Assembly: GCA_964638865.1 (NCBI GenBank) | Contig: CAZXBG010000015.1 | Location: 1-36,998, forward strand | Source: UBA7236 sp964638865 | Lineage (GTDB): Bacteria; Bacteroidota; Bacteroidia; Chitinophagales; BACL12 | DNA length: 36,998 nucleotides | Direction: 5' to 3' | Shown: piece after piece, positions 15,101 through 26,304 of the stretch | Layout: each line of letters begins with the position of its first letter | How positions within the stretch are numbered: position 1 is the first letter of the stretch | The notes under the pieces: model-generated | What the model saw: only the letters and a program-made list of their open reading frames with translations | Told to the model about the DNA's origin: nothing | The model's database searches: none | Position numbers and translations under genes: made by a program

Positions 15101-15949
15101 ATGGGAATAGGAATATTATTATTTGATTTTGTGGAGTTCTTTGGACACACACCTGCACAGGCAGGAATAATTGTTTTTAACCTGATTTTGATTGAAACTA
15201 TGTTGAGTGTAGATAATGCACTTGTAATGGGTACTATGGTAATGGACCTTCCAAAAAATCAAAGAGGAAGGGCGTTGCGATATGGCATTTTCGGGGCGTA
15301 TTTCTTTAGAGGTTTAGCACTTCTTTTGGCTACATGGCTTATTAAGGTTGTTTGGTTAAAAGCAGCGGGCGGATTATATCTGCTGTACCTTTCCGTAGAT
15401 TATTTCAGAACAAAGTCAACTCCGGGAACTTCAGATGATACGCTCAGTAAACAAAATAACTGGTTTTATAAAAACACGGTAGGCAGAATTGGAAATTTTT
15501 GGAGTACCGTTATTTTGGTTAATATCATGGATCTCGCTTTTTCCATTGATAATGTTTTTGCTGCGGTTGCCTATACGGATAATATTTATCTAATTTGTCT
15601 TGGTGTATTTATTGGTATTCTTGCTATACGGTTTGTTGCACAAGGGGTAATAAAATTATTGGAAAAATTTACTTTTTTAAATGCCTCCGCTTTTTTCATT
15701 ATTGCATTACTTGGTTTAAAGCTGATGTTATCATTTTTATGTTATGAATTCGGAAGAGATACAGCATTATGCCATTTTCTGGAGAACGAACGCACCGACT
15801 TATATTTTTCATTAATAACTGTTTCCATTTTTATTGTTCCGGTAATAACAAGTTGGTTATTTAATTTTCCAAAAAAACACAATGGAATTTTAACAGAAGA
15901 ATTTAAGGAATTTCAGGAGGAAATTGACGAGGCGGAAAACGAAAAATAA
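15101..15949 (+). CDS. TerC-family integral membrane protein
   Basis: A 282-residue membrane protein with about seven to eight transmembrane segments. Conserved TerC acidic motifs lie within membrane helices: ETMLSVDNALVMGTM and LAFSIDNVFAAVAYTD. TerC/Alx-type proteins export Mn2+ or other divalent metals, often during metalation of exported proteins; older names link the family to tellurite resistance. The specific substrate here cannot be told. I start at ATG 15101, 14 bases after galE. A longer frame from TTG 15050 overlaps galE and adds residues of no family resemblance. The C-terminus is acidic (EFQEEIDEAENEK). Confidence 0.88.
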   Translation: MGIGILLFDFVEFFGHTPAQAGIIVFNLILIETMLSVDNALVMGTMVMDLPKNQRGRALRYGIFGAYFFRGLALLLATWLIKVVWLKAAGGLYLLYLSVDYFRTKSTPGTSDDTLSKQNNWFYKNTVGRIGNFWSTVILVNIMDLAFSIDNVFAAVAYTDNIYLICLGVFIGILAIRFVAQGVIKLLEKFTFLNASAFFIIALLGLKLMLSFLCYEFGRDTALCHFLENERTDLYFSLITVSIFIVPVITSWLFNFPKKHNGILTEEFKEFQEEIDEAENEK

Positions 15950-15980
15950 TTTCCTATAAAAAAGGGTTTGCCATGAATGA

Positions 15981-16004
15981 ACATCTGTTGTTATAACCAG
16001 ATGT
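15981..16004. terminator. Weak hairpin between convergent genes
   Basis: ACATCTG (15981-15987) pairs with CAGATGT (15998-16004) across a 10-base loop, between the convergent terC and saccharopine dehydrogenase-family genes. No clear T-run follows on either strand, so its terminator role is uncertain. Confidence 0.3.
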
Positions 16005-16029
16005 GTAAAACGAATGTGCAAATAATAAT

Positions 16030-17160
16030 TTAATGAATTGTTTTGTGCATTTTATAGGTGATGTTCCTATCCTTCAAATACGAAAGCATGGCATTAAAAC
16101 AATTTTCATCCTCCCCAACAAATTCAGGAGTGGATACTCCTTTACGGGTATATTTATTTTCTAAAATCAATCTTGCTGCTCCTGTGCAGGTATATCCTGT
16201 AGTGCGCGCCATGGATGATGTTTTGGTGGCTGCATCGTATCTGTCGAGCAGATCGTAAGTATAAGTTACTTGCTTATTATTTTCCATTCCGGAAACAATA
16301 ACCCGCATCACCGTAAATTCTTTTTCTTCATCACCTAATTTCCATAACGGGAATAATAATTTACTGGTGAGATCAAGCGGACGAATTTTTTTTCCTTTAA
16401 TATCAATTTCTTCTTTGCTGAAAAATCCGGATTCTCTGAACACGCGCATTAATTCAATATGTCCCGGATAACGAAGAGTACGTTCAATCATGTTTGGAAT
16501 ATTCGGCATTGTTTTAATTAGCGAACGCAGTCCATCAGAATTAAAAGCTTCCAAAGTTCCGATATCGTTAAACTGCATTAATTCAGGTTCACTTAATGCA
16601 GGTTTGGTAATTATTTTTCCATCCACCACAAAACGCGCAGGTCTGGTATATTCTTCCAATACATCAGCGGGAGAAAATGGTGCTTTATATTCATAGGGCC
16701 AAATACGCGCAGCAGGTAATCCTCCCACCAAACAAATAAAATCTGAAACTATCATTCGTTTGTTGTGATATCCCAATATAATATTATCCATTCCGGGAGC
16801 AACACCAATATCCATTATTGCAGTAATGTTATTCTTAATTGCTAGATCATTTAATGCAAAGGGGTCTTCATCAAAAAAGGAAATATCACTTGTGTTTTTA
16901 CCTGATTCGATAACAGTTTTAAAGGTTTCAAAACCCATGAAGCCCGGAACTGCCCCTATAACAAGATCTTTATCTGCAACTAATTCTTTAATTGTCTCTT
17001 TATTAGAAAGGTCAGCTTTTATGGTCTTAATATTGAACTCGTTTAATCTGGAAAGATTTTCTTCACTTATATCTGCAGAATGGACCTCAAAATCCTTGCA
17101 AAGATCTACTGCCATGGCTCTTCCAACCATACCTGCACCGAGAACGATAATTTTTTTCAT
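16030..17160 (-). CDS. Saccharopine dehydrogenase-family protein
   Basis: A 376-residue NAD(P)-dependent oxidoreductase. The N-terminal Rossmann fold has VLGAGMVGRAMAVDL (Gly-x-Gly-x2-Gly), followed by SADIS at the end of strand two and AVPGFMGFETF. The central domain includes DIGVAPGMDNI and GGLPAARIWPYEYKAPFSP, which match the saccharopine dehydrogenase/reductase family. The later TGYTCTGAARLIL is also family-like. Members act in lysine catabolism or synthesis, and some have other substrates, so the exact reaction is unresolved. It is convergent with terC. A good -7 box (TAAATTTG) lies at 17186-17193. Confidence 0.88.
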   Translation of the reverse strand: MKKIIVLGAGMVGRAMAVDLCKDFEVHSADISEENLSRLNEFNIKTIKADLSNKETIKELVADKDLVIGAVPGFMGFETFKTVIESGKNTSDISFFDEDPFALNDLAIKNNITAIMDIGVAPGMDNIILGYHNKRMIVSDFICLVGGLPAARIWPYEYKAPFSPADVLEEYTRPARFVVDGKIITKPALSEPELMQFNDIGTLEAFNSDGLRSLIKTMPNIPNMIERTLRYPGHIELMRVFRESGFFSKEEIDIKGKKIRPLDLTSKLLFPLWKLGDEEKEFTVMRVIVSGMENNKQVTYTYDLLDRYDAATKTSSMARTTGYTCTGAARLILENKYTRKGVSTPEFVGEDENCFNAMLSYLKDRNITYKMHKTIH

Positions 17161-17185
17161 AAAAAATACATTTATAATTTCAGCA

Positions 17186-17216
17186 CAAATTTACACAGGC
17201 TTTTGTTTAATTCAAT
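17186..17216 (-). promoter_or_regulatory. Promoter of the saccharopine dehydrogenase-family gene
   Basis: The minus strand carries a perfect -7 TAAATTTG (17186-17193). A one-mismatch -33 (ATTG for TTTG, 17213-17216) lies 19 bases upstream of it, the expected spacing. The predicted leader is about 20 bases. Confidence 0.55.
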
Positions 17217-17357
17217 AATTATAAGCAACTACAGAAATTTACATTCGAATTTTGATTTGGGATCTCAGGATGTGAACCCTCATTCATTTTTGTTTGAATA
17301 ATGGTTGCTGATATTTGTTTGAAATATTTTCTCGCCGCAGTTTTTTTTAAAGTACAA

Positions 17358-17391
17358 AAAAAAAGAGTCAACTTTCGTTGACTCTTTTTTT
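17358..17391. terminator. Bidirectional intrinsic terminator
   Basis: AAAAAAAGAGTCAAC and GTTGACTCTTTTTTT form a perfect 15-bp inverted repeat with loop TTTC, with A-runs and T-runs on the two sides. It lies 11 bases beyond the stop of the giant minus-strand gene and would terminate it. Confidence 0.9.
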
Positions 17392-17401
17392 ATTTAATAT
17401 A

Positions 17402-20400
17402 TTATCTCGCTATGATTAATCGCTCAACCGTCATTTCACTGTTGCCGGAATATTTAACAAAATATATTCCGGAAGGAAGTGTTTGAATATGGATATCAAA
17501 GATATTTGTGCCCTCTGACAATTCAACAGATTCTGATTTTACGATTACACCTAATTCATTTGTAATGATAAGAATTCCGCCTTCATTGTAAATGGATTCC
17601 ACTTCAACCTGAACAAAATTATTTGCAGGATTTGGAGCTAGAGATATAGACAACTTCGCGTCAATTCCATCATCTAATTTTGGTGCCGCCACTGTTTTTA
17701 CTTTAAATCGGAAAGAACAAGGTGCACATTCCACTCCTCCGCAAACGGGGTAGATAAACACTTCGTAATTGCCGTTCAGCGTTGGAGTATATGTTACAGG
17801 TAATCCGATTCCGGTGGAAACGGTTATTCCATTTCTTTTCACAACCCATGTATAGGTTGCAGCACATTCTCCAAAACAAGTATAGCTACCGTTTAATGTA
17901 AATGGAACATTGGTTCTCCAATTATATAAAGTTCCGCAAGGTTGGTTATGCATTGTTTTTGTGGCGTTACTCACATCAAATAATCCCCAAGAACCGCAAT
18001 CACATATCGGCGCATCAACAACTACAAATCTAATTGAGCAGGTGCCGCATTCAGTTCCATTACAAGATCCGGTAAAGGTTAAGAAGTATACGCCCGGCGT
18101 AGTAAAGGTAAATGTTGGCAAACCGGTTCCGGATAAAGTTACTGGTCCTGCTAAATTCCATTCTAAATCTGGTCCACAAACTGCAACATCACCAATACAT
18201 AAATATCCTCCGGCAACAAAATTTATATTTGTGCCGACAGGTATGCTGTTGAAACTATCGCCACAATCTGCAAGTATGGAGTAATCAGCAGCTACGGGAA
18301 CATCTACAATTGCGCCGAATGATTCCCAAGTTCCGCACTCACATAATGGTACATCTTCTACCACAAAAGTAATTACACAACTATCGCATAAATTACCACC
18401 ACAATATCNNNNNNNNNNNNNNNNNNNNNNNNNNNNNNNNNNNNNNNNNNNNNNNNNNNNNNNNNNNNNNNNNNNNNNNNNNNNNNNNNNNNNNNNNNNN
18501 NNNNNNNNTTCCACCACCTGATTCATCGGTTAAATTAAATGGCATCCAGGTTCCGCATTCACATGTTTCTTCTACCACAAAAGTAATTACACAACTATCG
18601 CATAAATTACCACCACAATATCCATACATTGTTAAAACATATGTTCCTGCAGTTGTAGTTGCAAAAGAAGGTAATCCGGTTCCGGAAGCAGTTATCGGAC
18701 CGGTTACATTCCATGTTAATGATGCACCACAAACAGCAACATCACCTATACAATTAATTCCACCACTGTTAAAGGAAATAAATCCAAATGGTTCTATGCC
18801 GGAATATGTTCCGCCACATTCTACATCATAAGTATCAATTCCACCACCTGATTCATCGGTTAAATTAAATGGCATCCAGGTTCCGCATTCACAAGCCTCG
18901 TCTGCAATTTCAAAATAAATTACACAAGAATCGCAAATATTTCCATCGCATGAACCAGATAATGTTAAGGTATAATTACCTGCAACAGAGAAATTAAATG
19001 TTGGATAACCGGTTCCAGAACCACTTACAGGACCACTCATAGTCCAGGTAAGTTCACTGGTGCATAATGAATCTCCGATACAAGTATATCCACCTGCATA
19101 AAATACAATAGTGTTACCGACTTCAAAATCAATAGTATCTCCGCAATTTACATCGCCATTTATTGCATCAAATGAATCGAAACTAAATGTTGTCCATTCA
19201 CCACAGGCACAGGTATCACATTCAGGCAGGGTGATACAAATACTATCCATAGTATGACAACACCATCCGGTTGCATCAGCTAAAGTAAGATCAAAACAAA
19301 TGGTAGTTCCAGGAGGATAAATACCTGGATCAATAATTACTGTTCCGGAATAAGAACTATCAGGTAATACCGGTGATGCGGGTATTATCGGATTAGGAAT
19401 AATATTTACAAATGGAGAAACACTTGTAAATACTAGCATGGAAACTGTTTGCGGACTATTATTTGTAAATGTATAATTATAAGAATAAGTACCATCTTCA
19501 TTACAAATAATATCGCCAATAATTTCGCCACAAGGGTTTTCCATTGGAGCATTACAATAAAATATTAAAGTATCTACACAAACTATACTATCGCCTTCAA
19601 CTGCACCAGGTACCAACCAATTAATTATTACAATTTGTGGACTTGGAGTGCCAGGTGCGAGATTTAAACAAAGCTCTACAAGTGAGGTAATAGTTCCTGT
19701 CGGAATAAATCCTGCATTTGGTGTAAAGGTCATTTGTGATGCATTGCCAGCAGCAGACCATGATCCTAAATATGGGAATCCGAGTTGTGCAGAACCAATA
19801 GTTGCACCAGCCGTTATCGGAACTATTTGTATTCCGGAAAAATAGGTGGAATTATAATTATTGGTGATGGAAATTGTTTTACAACATTCTTCTGTAGAAT
19901 CTGTATGAACACTTATAAATTCACATGGATCGCACACCGGAATCGGGATACAATAAAATGTAGTATCATGACAACAGGAATCTGTGTTATATAATGATGC
20001 CTGGAAACAGATTTCCGATGGCAGTGGTCCTGCAGGATAACTGACAGTTAAAAATATTGGTGCGGAAGTTTGTCCCGGTAATAATGTTAAAGGCACAACA
20101 AAAGTTGGTGTCAAACTAAATGGTGATGTAATATCATGCAACCATAAATAAGTAGATGTTGCAGTATTATTATTTGTAACTGAAAGTTCAATGGTAAATG
20201 TGCCATCTGCGTTGCAATAAATTGTGTCTTCCAAATCGAAACAATCGGTGGAGTCGCAATCGAGTGGAGTATATTCAAAAGATGTTGAATCAACACAACC
20301 ATTTATTGTGGTTGCAGTTAAAGTTACTGTATATGGAATTCCATATACCGGCATGTTTAACGGACTTAAAGATAAATTTTGTGTGGTGGCAACTGATACA

Positions 20401-23400
20401 TTATTTATTTGCCAATTATAAGATAACATACCCGGTGGTCCATTAATAATATTCGCAACAGGATTTATACATGCAGAATCGCAACCAATTGGCAACATAC
20501 TCAAATCAGGTAATGGATGAATTGTTACCAAAGAAGATGCTGATGCAGTGCAACCTAATGCATCGGTAACGGTAACGCTGTATGTTCCGCTGGAATTAAT
20601 ATAAACGGGATTAAATGTATCGCCGTTGCTCCATAAATAACTAATTGCACTTGGTGCATTTGCTGTAAGTTGAATAGAATCGCCGGAACATACTCCGGTA
20701 GGATCGCTGTTCGTTATAAACACAGTAGGGGAAGGATTTACTAAAATAGTAATGGAAGCAGCATCGCTACATCCCGTAGCAAGATCAATTGCGCTTAAAC
20801 TAATAATATGTATTCCGGGAGATAATGCATTAATTGTTAAACTATTTCCTCCGAACACAGGGCTGCCATCAACTATCCAATTTAAGGTGTAAAATCCATT
20901 GAGATTTGAATTAATGGTAACGGGATCGTTGCTGCAAAGTGGATTTGGCGATGCTGTTAATGCAATAATCGGTGTTGGATTAATTGTAATAGCAGCAATA
21001 TTACTTGTAATTACACATCCATTTAAATCAGTTACAACAACCGTATAATTTCCCGATAACGTTGCAAGATAAGAATTAGATGTTGCACCCGGAATTAAAG
21101 TTCCGTTATTATACCATTGAAATAAAGTATACAAACCTGCACCCGGAATTGTAATTAAAGTTGGTCCGCAAGAAGGTGTTGCATAAATTAAATTAAATGG
21201 TGCCGGAGGAGCAACAATATTAATTGTATCAAAAACAGTAACAGTACATCCGTTTGCATCTGTTCCGGTAACAGAAACAATATATGGTCCTGCGGCATTA
21301 AAAATATGTTGTGGATTTTGAACGTTGGAACCGTAAGTATCTCCAAAATTCCAGCTCCAATCTACAATTGGACCACCCAATGTAATTGCACTGAAATTAA
21401 CAGGGCCATTGCAACCTGTAGGTACAATTGTAGCTGATATGGCAGGCCCATTCAAAACAAAACTATTTGTTGCTATTGCCTGGCAACCAGAAGCAGTAAA
21501 TACAGTTAACGTGATTGTATAAGGTCCTGGCAATGCATAAGTATGTGGTCCGGGTGTTGCCGAAGTTGTTGTAAATCCATCGCCAAAATCCCAAAAATAT
21601 CCAGTAATGTTATAACCCGGTAAAAACGTTGAATAATCAGAAACTGAAACAGTATTACAAATAATATTAAAATCAAAATCTGCAGCAACAGGCACAACAA
21701 TTGTTGTGCAGGCAGCAGCAGGAGGGCAGCAGCCCAGATCTGCATTCGCATAACATACAGTATAATAACTTGCTATTGCATAAGTATGTGAAACAGCATT
21801 TCCTGACCCGTTAGTTAAATCGCCAAAACTCCAAAATGGTGTTCCGGTGCATGTTGAATTTGCGGTAAAATTATATACGTTACAATTCGGATTTCCTTGC
21901 ACGGCAGTTGGTGTATTATTTACACAAAGACAATTTGTTGGAAGGTCACATGTATCGGGTTCAGGTGGACAAATCAAATTATAATATACTGTATTTTGGC
22001 AACCATTATTATCTGTAACAGTCACGGAATATGTGCCAACAGAAGTTGCGCCTATTGAGCTTGTTGTATCTCCTCCCGGCAGCCATACAAAGGTATATCC
22101 ACCCGGACCGTCTAATGCAATTAAATTAACAGTGTCTTGTAACACACCATTAGTATCGCACAATCCGCTATTTGATTGAGATATAATTGTATATGGTGTT
22201 GAAAATGCAACAACATTAATATAATCTTTTGCGGTACATCCATTTGCATCTGTTCCAACAACATAATAATTTCCAGGTAATGTTATAGTTGCAGTTGGTC
22301 CGCCATAAGGATTATTGGAAGCATCGAACCAAGAATAAGCTGTTCCACCGGTTGCAGTTAGAACAGTGCTTGATCCAAGACAAAAAGGAGCAGCACTTGC
22401 ATTTATTACCGGTAGCGGATAAATTGTTATCGGTAAAGAAAATGAACCGGTTAATGTAAGGCATGTTGTTTCTGTAATTGTAAGAAGTACATTTTGTAAT
22501 GCATTCGGAAGTACAGCATGCCATTTAATTGTTGGTGTTGCAGTTCCTTGTCCACTTAATATTGTTCCTGCACTTGGAGGGGTAATTGTCCAAACCACAT
22601 TTGATAGTCCTGGATAATTTAATATTGCAGTATATATTTCATTTTGATCAGGACACACAGTTTGATTTCCTGTAAATGTAGGAGTTGGTGTAGCCGGAGC
22701 ATTTAAATTTATTACTGTAGTTGCAGAACAACCATTTTCTGTTACTGTTAAGGTGAGTGATCCGCTTGTAAATGCAGCCGGTAAAGTCAATGAAAAAGGA
22801 TTTGTATTGCCTGATGCAGTATTAAAGAAAACATCAATAAAACTCCAGCTATAAGACACGCCCGGTGAATATCCTGATGTGGAATAGGTGTAGGTTCCCT
22901 GAGGACAAACAATTGTTGGTCCTGTAATAATTGGCGTAACCGGATTTGGTTTAACTATTATTGTAATAATTTGTGGATTGTTACAAACGGAATTTAAAGG
23001 AATTGCATTTGCAGTTACGGTATAAGTTCCTACTGTATTAAATACAAATGACGCACTTGTTCCTGTTTGTGGTGAATTGCCCGGAGATGTTGTTACCCAA
23101 TTACAATTATTTGTGGAAGAAAAAAATGAGGGAGGATTATTTACGCATACACTTGTTGGGCCAAAAATGCTAAAGCTTGGCAGTACTTTTATAATAATAG
23201 TATCAGCTCCTTCACAATCTAAAATATCATTCACCATATTACAAATAAGCGTATAATTTCCAGGCGAAGGGAAGGTTACTGATTGAATATATGGTGGTGT
23301 ATTATAAGGTAAAATTGTTGTTACGGCGGATGGGTCAATTAATGTCCAGGTGTATTGTGATCCGGGAACATAGGGTGCATTATAGGTTTCTGTTGCACCA

Positions 23401-24584
23401 ACACAAACCAATAAAGGACCTAAAATATTAAAGTTGCCATTTGGCATTATGGGAACCGAAACGGTTGTTGTAGAAGCACAAACTGCAGGTGAACAACCTG
23501 ATACGGTTAAAGAAATTGTGCCAACCGGACCGGGACCCCAATCAACTGTTATACACGAAGTTCCCAATCCTGAAATTATGGTTCCGCCGGTAACTACCCA
23601 GGTGTAAGTACAACCGGTTACACTTGTGCAATATTGCACTTCCGGTTCATTTGAACAAACGGGAGTGATACAAAAAATATCAGGTCCGGGAAGATCACTA
23701 ACTACTACAGTAATGGTATCACTATTACTGCAACAATCGGTACTCGCTGTTAAAATAACAGTATAAGTTCCGGGAAGGGAATAACTATTTGTAACATTGG
23801 TAGCACCTAAAGTTGTGGTAAAATTACCATCTCCAAAATCCCAGGTGTATGACGTAAAGGGTCCTGTTGAATTATTAATAAATGTGATAACCTCATTTAA
23901 ACAGGCATTTATTACACCGGCAACAATTGCAGATGTTGAGCCTATAGAAACTGTACCATTTGGGTAGGCGGAAACTCCTCTTACACAAGCTAATTTACCA
24001 GTACACCCTGCAGCATTTATTTCTTCAAGGCATAACAATCCACATTCTCCTAATCCGGTTCCTCCTGCGGTGTTCCATTCCACCATTACCGAATTTGTTC
24101 CCTGTCCACTAATAATTGTACCTCCGAATATTGTCCAGTTATAGGTACTGCCCGGCGTATTTATTACAAAATAATTTACGATCTCATCAACACAAAAAGT
24201 GTCGCATGCCATATCACCACCCGGTATTCCTCCTGCTCCGTCACTAATGGAGCAGGGATTTAAAGCATATTGAATGTCAGGTTCCGGTATACTATACGCA
24301 TTTATTATAAAGGTTTCTACCGATGTGCCGTTAGATGCAGTTAAGGTATAGATTCCTGCAACTGTCCAGGTAATGGAAACGGTATTGCCTGCTGCGCTAA
24401 GTGTTGGACCGGTGGGCGCAATTGTCCATGTTATGGTTCCAGTTAGGTTAGTTGTATAGGAGGATGAAGTTCCTATACAAATGGTGGAATCGCCGGCTAT
24501 TTGTGCCTTTGTTTCAAAGCTCCAGAAAATACAAAATAAGCAAAGCGTTAATGCAGTTAAATGTCGTGAAAAAGTCGATTTCAT
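17402..24584 (-). CDS. Giant T9SS-secreted PKD/Cys-repeat adhesin-like protein, split by an assembly gap
   Basis: A signal peptide (residues 1-28, ending TKAQ) precedes many Ig/PKD-like domains. Clear PKD motifs are WDFGDG at 248-253, WSFGD near 915, WDFGDG near 1000 and WNFGD near 1080. The C-terminal part holds five repeats of about 110 residues, each with eight Cys (19211 down to about 17690). A type A T9SS sorting domain ends it (LAPNPANNFVQVEV, LPSGIYFVKY, ERLIIAR). The 100-N run interrupts the frame inside repeat 3. A missing length divisible by three restores it, and 216 nt is predicted, giving about 2432 residues. A surface adhesin or matrix role is inferred. A terminator follows at 17358. 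Confidence 0.88.
17690..19211 (-). repeat. Five tandem eight-cysteine repeat domains
   Basis: Units start at 19211, 18893, 18563, 18343 and 18004 (reading leftward). Each opens C-x-C-G-[ETS]-W and ends G-x-C-x-G-x2-C-x2-C-x-[IF]-x-F. A middle segment has C-[IF]-G-[DE], then W and G-x-G-x-P. Every complete unit has eight Cys. Units 2 and 3 are identical at DNA level over at least 55 bases on each side of the gap. Confidence 0.85.
18409..18508. other. Assembly gap (100 N)
   Basis: Exactly 100 unknown bases, a conventional placeholder of unknown true size. The flanks (18354-18408 and 18509-18563) are identical to 18568-18622 and 18839-18893 in the neighbouring repeat unit. This implies the assembler failed on near-identical tandem units. 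The matching interval in that unit (18623-18838) is 216 bases. Confidence 0.95.
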
Positions 24585-24615
24585 AAATATTTGGTTTATG
24601 GGTAATAATAATTCT

Positions 24616-24623
24616 CAAAAATC
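24616..24623 (-). promoter_or_regulatory. -7-like element GATTTTTG of the giant secreted-protein gene
   Basis: One mismatch from TAnnTTTG on the minus strand, 32 bases upstream of the start at 24584. It lies 28 bases from the 56-bp element at 24651, exactly the spacing seen at 26277/26305. Confidence 0.45.
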
Positions 24624-24650
24624 AATAAAATCAATATTAAACTTTCCGTA

Positions 24651-24706
24651 AATGAGTGAATGGTATTATTTTTAACTTAAAGTGCAATATGGGTTATTGA
24701 ATGGGG
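24651..24706 (-). repeat. 56-bp promoter-associated repeat, copy A
   Basis: Identical to 26305-26360 except for one base (24702 T versus 26356 C). It is upstream of the giant secreted-protein gene. It is bounded by direct copies of TGAATGG (24657-24663 and 24698-24704) 41 bases apart. A shared regulator-binding element is the likely explanation. Confidence 0.75.
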
Positions 24707-24823
24707 TTGGAGATGAGTGGCTTTGTAAGCTATTTAGTTTACTGTATATAGAAATACCGCTATAATAGAAATAAGGGGTAGTGCAAATCAGAAAAACAAA
24801 TCAGCAGTATTTTTTAAGATAAA

Positions 24824-24854
24824 AAAAGGCTTTCATGCAGTATGAAAGCCTTTT
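24824..24854 (-). terminator. Intrinsic terminator after the LamG/T9SS gene
   Basis: AAAAGGCTTTCAT and ATGAAAGCCTTTT pair perfectly over 13 bases with loop GCAGT. A further A-run on the left gives a U-tract for minus-strand transcripts. It is 26 bases past the stop at 24881. Confidence 0.88.
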
Positions 24855-24880
24855 ATTTTATCAGAATAGTTAAAAATACA

Positions 24881-26197
24881 TTATTCTGTTTTTATAAAAC
24901 TTAATGTTTCACTGCTTGTATTTGTATCAATTTTTATAAAATAAATACCATTTACCAGATTTGAAACGGATATTTGTTTAGTTTCTCCTTTTAATGTTGT
25001 AATTGAAATAATTTTTCCTGAAATATCTATAATTGTAATATCAACTTCATCGGCTGTTGTTTCGATGTTTAATTCATGATTTGCAGGATTTGGATAAAGT
25101 TGTGTGCCGATTGAAAATTCAGTCTCCATTTCTTCGTCACCCATTCTGCACGCTAGTGCTGTAAAATTATTATTCGAAGAAAAAGGTGAATTAATTATAA
25201 TTCCCGTTGCTGCGCATTGAGAGCGCACTTTCCATTGGTAAACATTTCCGGGAATAGTTGGGATAGAAATTGTTGGAGTTGCAGCGGTATAATTTACCCA
25301 TGGTCCGGCGGCAGTTACATTTCTAATTCTAACCTGATAACTCATAGCGCATGCATTACCTGTCCATGTAAGCACTGAAGTATTTGGATTTGTACATCCT
25401 GCAAAGGCTAAACCTGTTGGTGTAGGACAACCACACGGAATTGCACAGGAGTTTGCATCAATAAATAATTGATTTACTTCCGGAACTGTCAATAAACGAT
25501 CATAAAAAACAATATCATCTACGCGGCCATTATAACCGACACCTACTGGCCATCCACCACCTATTTGCACAGGATTTCCCGGTGAACTTGTAACAACTGG
25601 TCCTGCAAAATTATACGCCAATATATTATCGATATATAAGGTCCAAACAGAACCTACATTATTATACATACCAACTAAATGGTGCCAACCTGCTCCGGGA
25701 GTGATTGGTTGAAAGGTTACCGGAGAAAAAAAGTATCCCTGATAAGGTTTGTTAAGGTCATATATGCATAAATGATAGTCGGAAGGTATGGGAGTGTTTG
25801 CCGGATTTGTTTTATTAAACAGCAATTCAAGATCGCTTATAGATGCAGTATATCCTCGATACCACATACTAATGGAATAATCTTCACCTGCCACCATATC
25901 AAAAACGGGATCGGGTGTAACGGTTAAATAATCGGTAGGTGCCAACTTCAAAGCACAGTTTGGATTTCCAAATCTGTCAGGACATGGAATTGGAGCACCT
26001 GTTGGAGTTATGGTAAATCCATTGGGAGAAAGATCTGTCATTGTGCTTGCACCAAAGGTTACATATAATTGCTGTTGAACTGTTGGAACTTGAGCGCTTA
26101 TAAATTGTGCGGAAAGAAGTGTTATCAAACAAATAACTAATTTTTGTAAATGCATGATTTTTTTAATAGCGGTAAATTTGTTTTTCATAGTGTTCAT
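24881..26197 (-). CDS. LamG/FN3 T9SS-secreted protein
   Basis: A 438-residue protein with a signal peptide (VICLITLLSAQFISAQ). A LamG/concanavalin-like domain covers about residues 40-245 (MVAGEDYSISMWYRG, GWHHLVGMYNN, NGRVDDIVFYDRLLT). An FN3-like domain follows near 258-345 (CPTPTGLAFAGC, YQWKVRSQCA). A T9SS type A sorting domain ends it (IGTQLYPNPANHELNIE, NGIYFIKIDT). The protein is exported to the cell surface; glycan or protein binding is inferred. The N-terminus has alternative starts at Met4 and Met15, the last giving a more typical signal peptide. It has its own terminator and its own promoter with the 56-bp element. Confidence 0.9.
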   Translation of the reverse strand: MNTMKNKFTAIKKIMHLQKLVICLITLLSAQFISAQVPTVQQQLYVTFGASTMTDLSPNGFTITPTGAPIPCPDRFGNPNCALKLAPTDYLTVTPDPVFDMVAGEDYSISMWYRGYTASISDLELLFNKTNPANTPIPSDYHLCIYDLNKPYQGYFFSPVTFQPITPGAGWHHLVGMYNNVGSVWTLYIDNILAYNFAGPVVTSSPGNPVQIGGGWPVGVGYNGRVDDIVFYDRLLTVPEVNQLFIDANSCAIPCGCPTPTGLAFAGCTNPNTSVLTWTGNACAMSYQVRIRNVTAAGPWVNYTAATPTISIPTIPGNVYQWKVRSQCAATGIIINSPFSSNNNFTALACRMGDEEMETEFSIGTQLYPNPANHELNIETTADEVDITIIDISGKIISITTLKGETKQISVSNLVNGIYFIKIDTNTSSETLSFIKTE

Positions 26198-26269
26198 ATT
26201 TAAAGGTTAAAAAAGAATTTAATTTATTTTGTGATGTTCAAATTTTTTGTTGTGGTAGTTCATTGAAAT

Positions 26270-26277
26270 CAAAAATA
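26270..26277 (-). promoter_or_regulatory. -7 promoter element TATTTTTG of the LamG/T9SS gene
   Basis: A perfect TAnnTTTG on the minus strand, 73 bases upstream of the start at 26197. It lies 28 bases downstream, in the direction of transcription, of the 56-bp element at 26305-26360. Confidence 0.5.
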
Positions 26278-26304
26278 TGATTACAGCAGATAAATAATTT
26301 AGTG

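Noticed and set aside
17910..18284. 124-codon plus-strand ORF inside the giant gene
   Set aside because: It is antisense to a clear Cys-repeat coding sequence, with no family resemblance, and its frame is a by-product of Pro/Thr/Gly-rich codons.
17402..18526. A separate C-terminal gene downstream of the N run
   Set aside because: Its apparent start lies on the far side of the N run and the protein begins mid-repeat. The two halves form one gene once a gap length divisible by three is assumed.
18354..18893. Direct repeats as a possible CRISPR or mobile repeat
   Set aside because: The repeats are in-frame protein-domain repeats with no short unique spacers.
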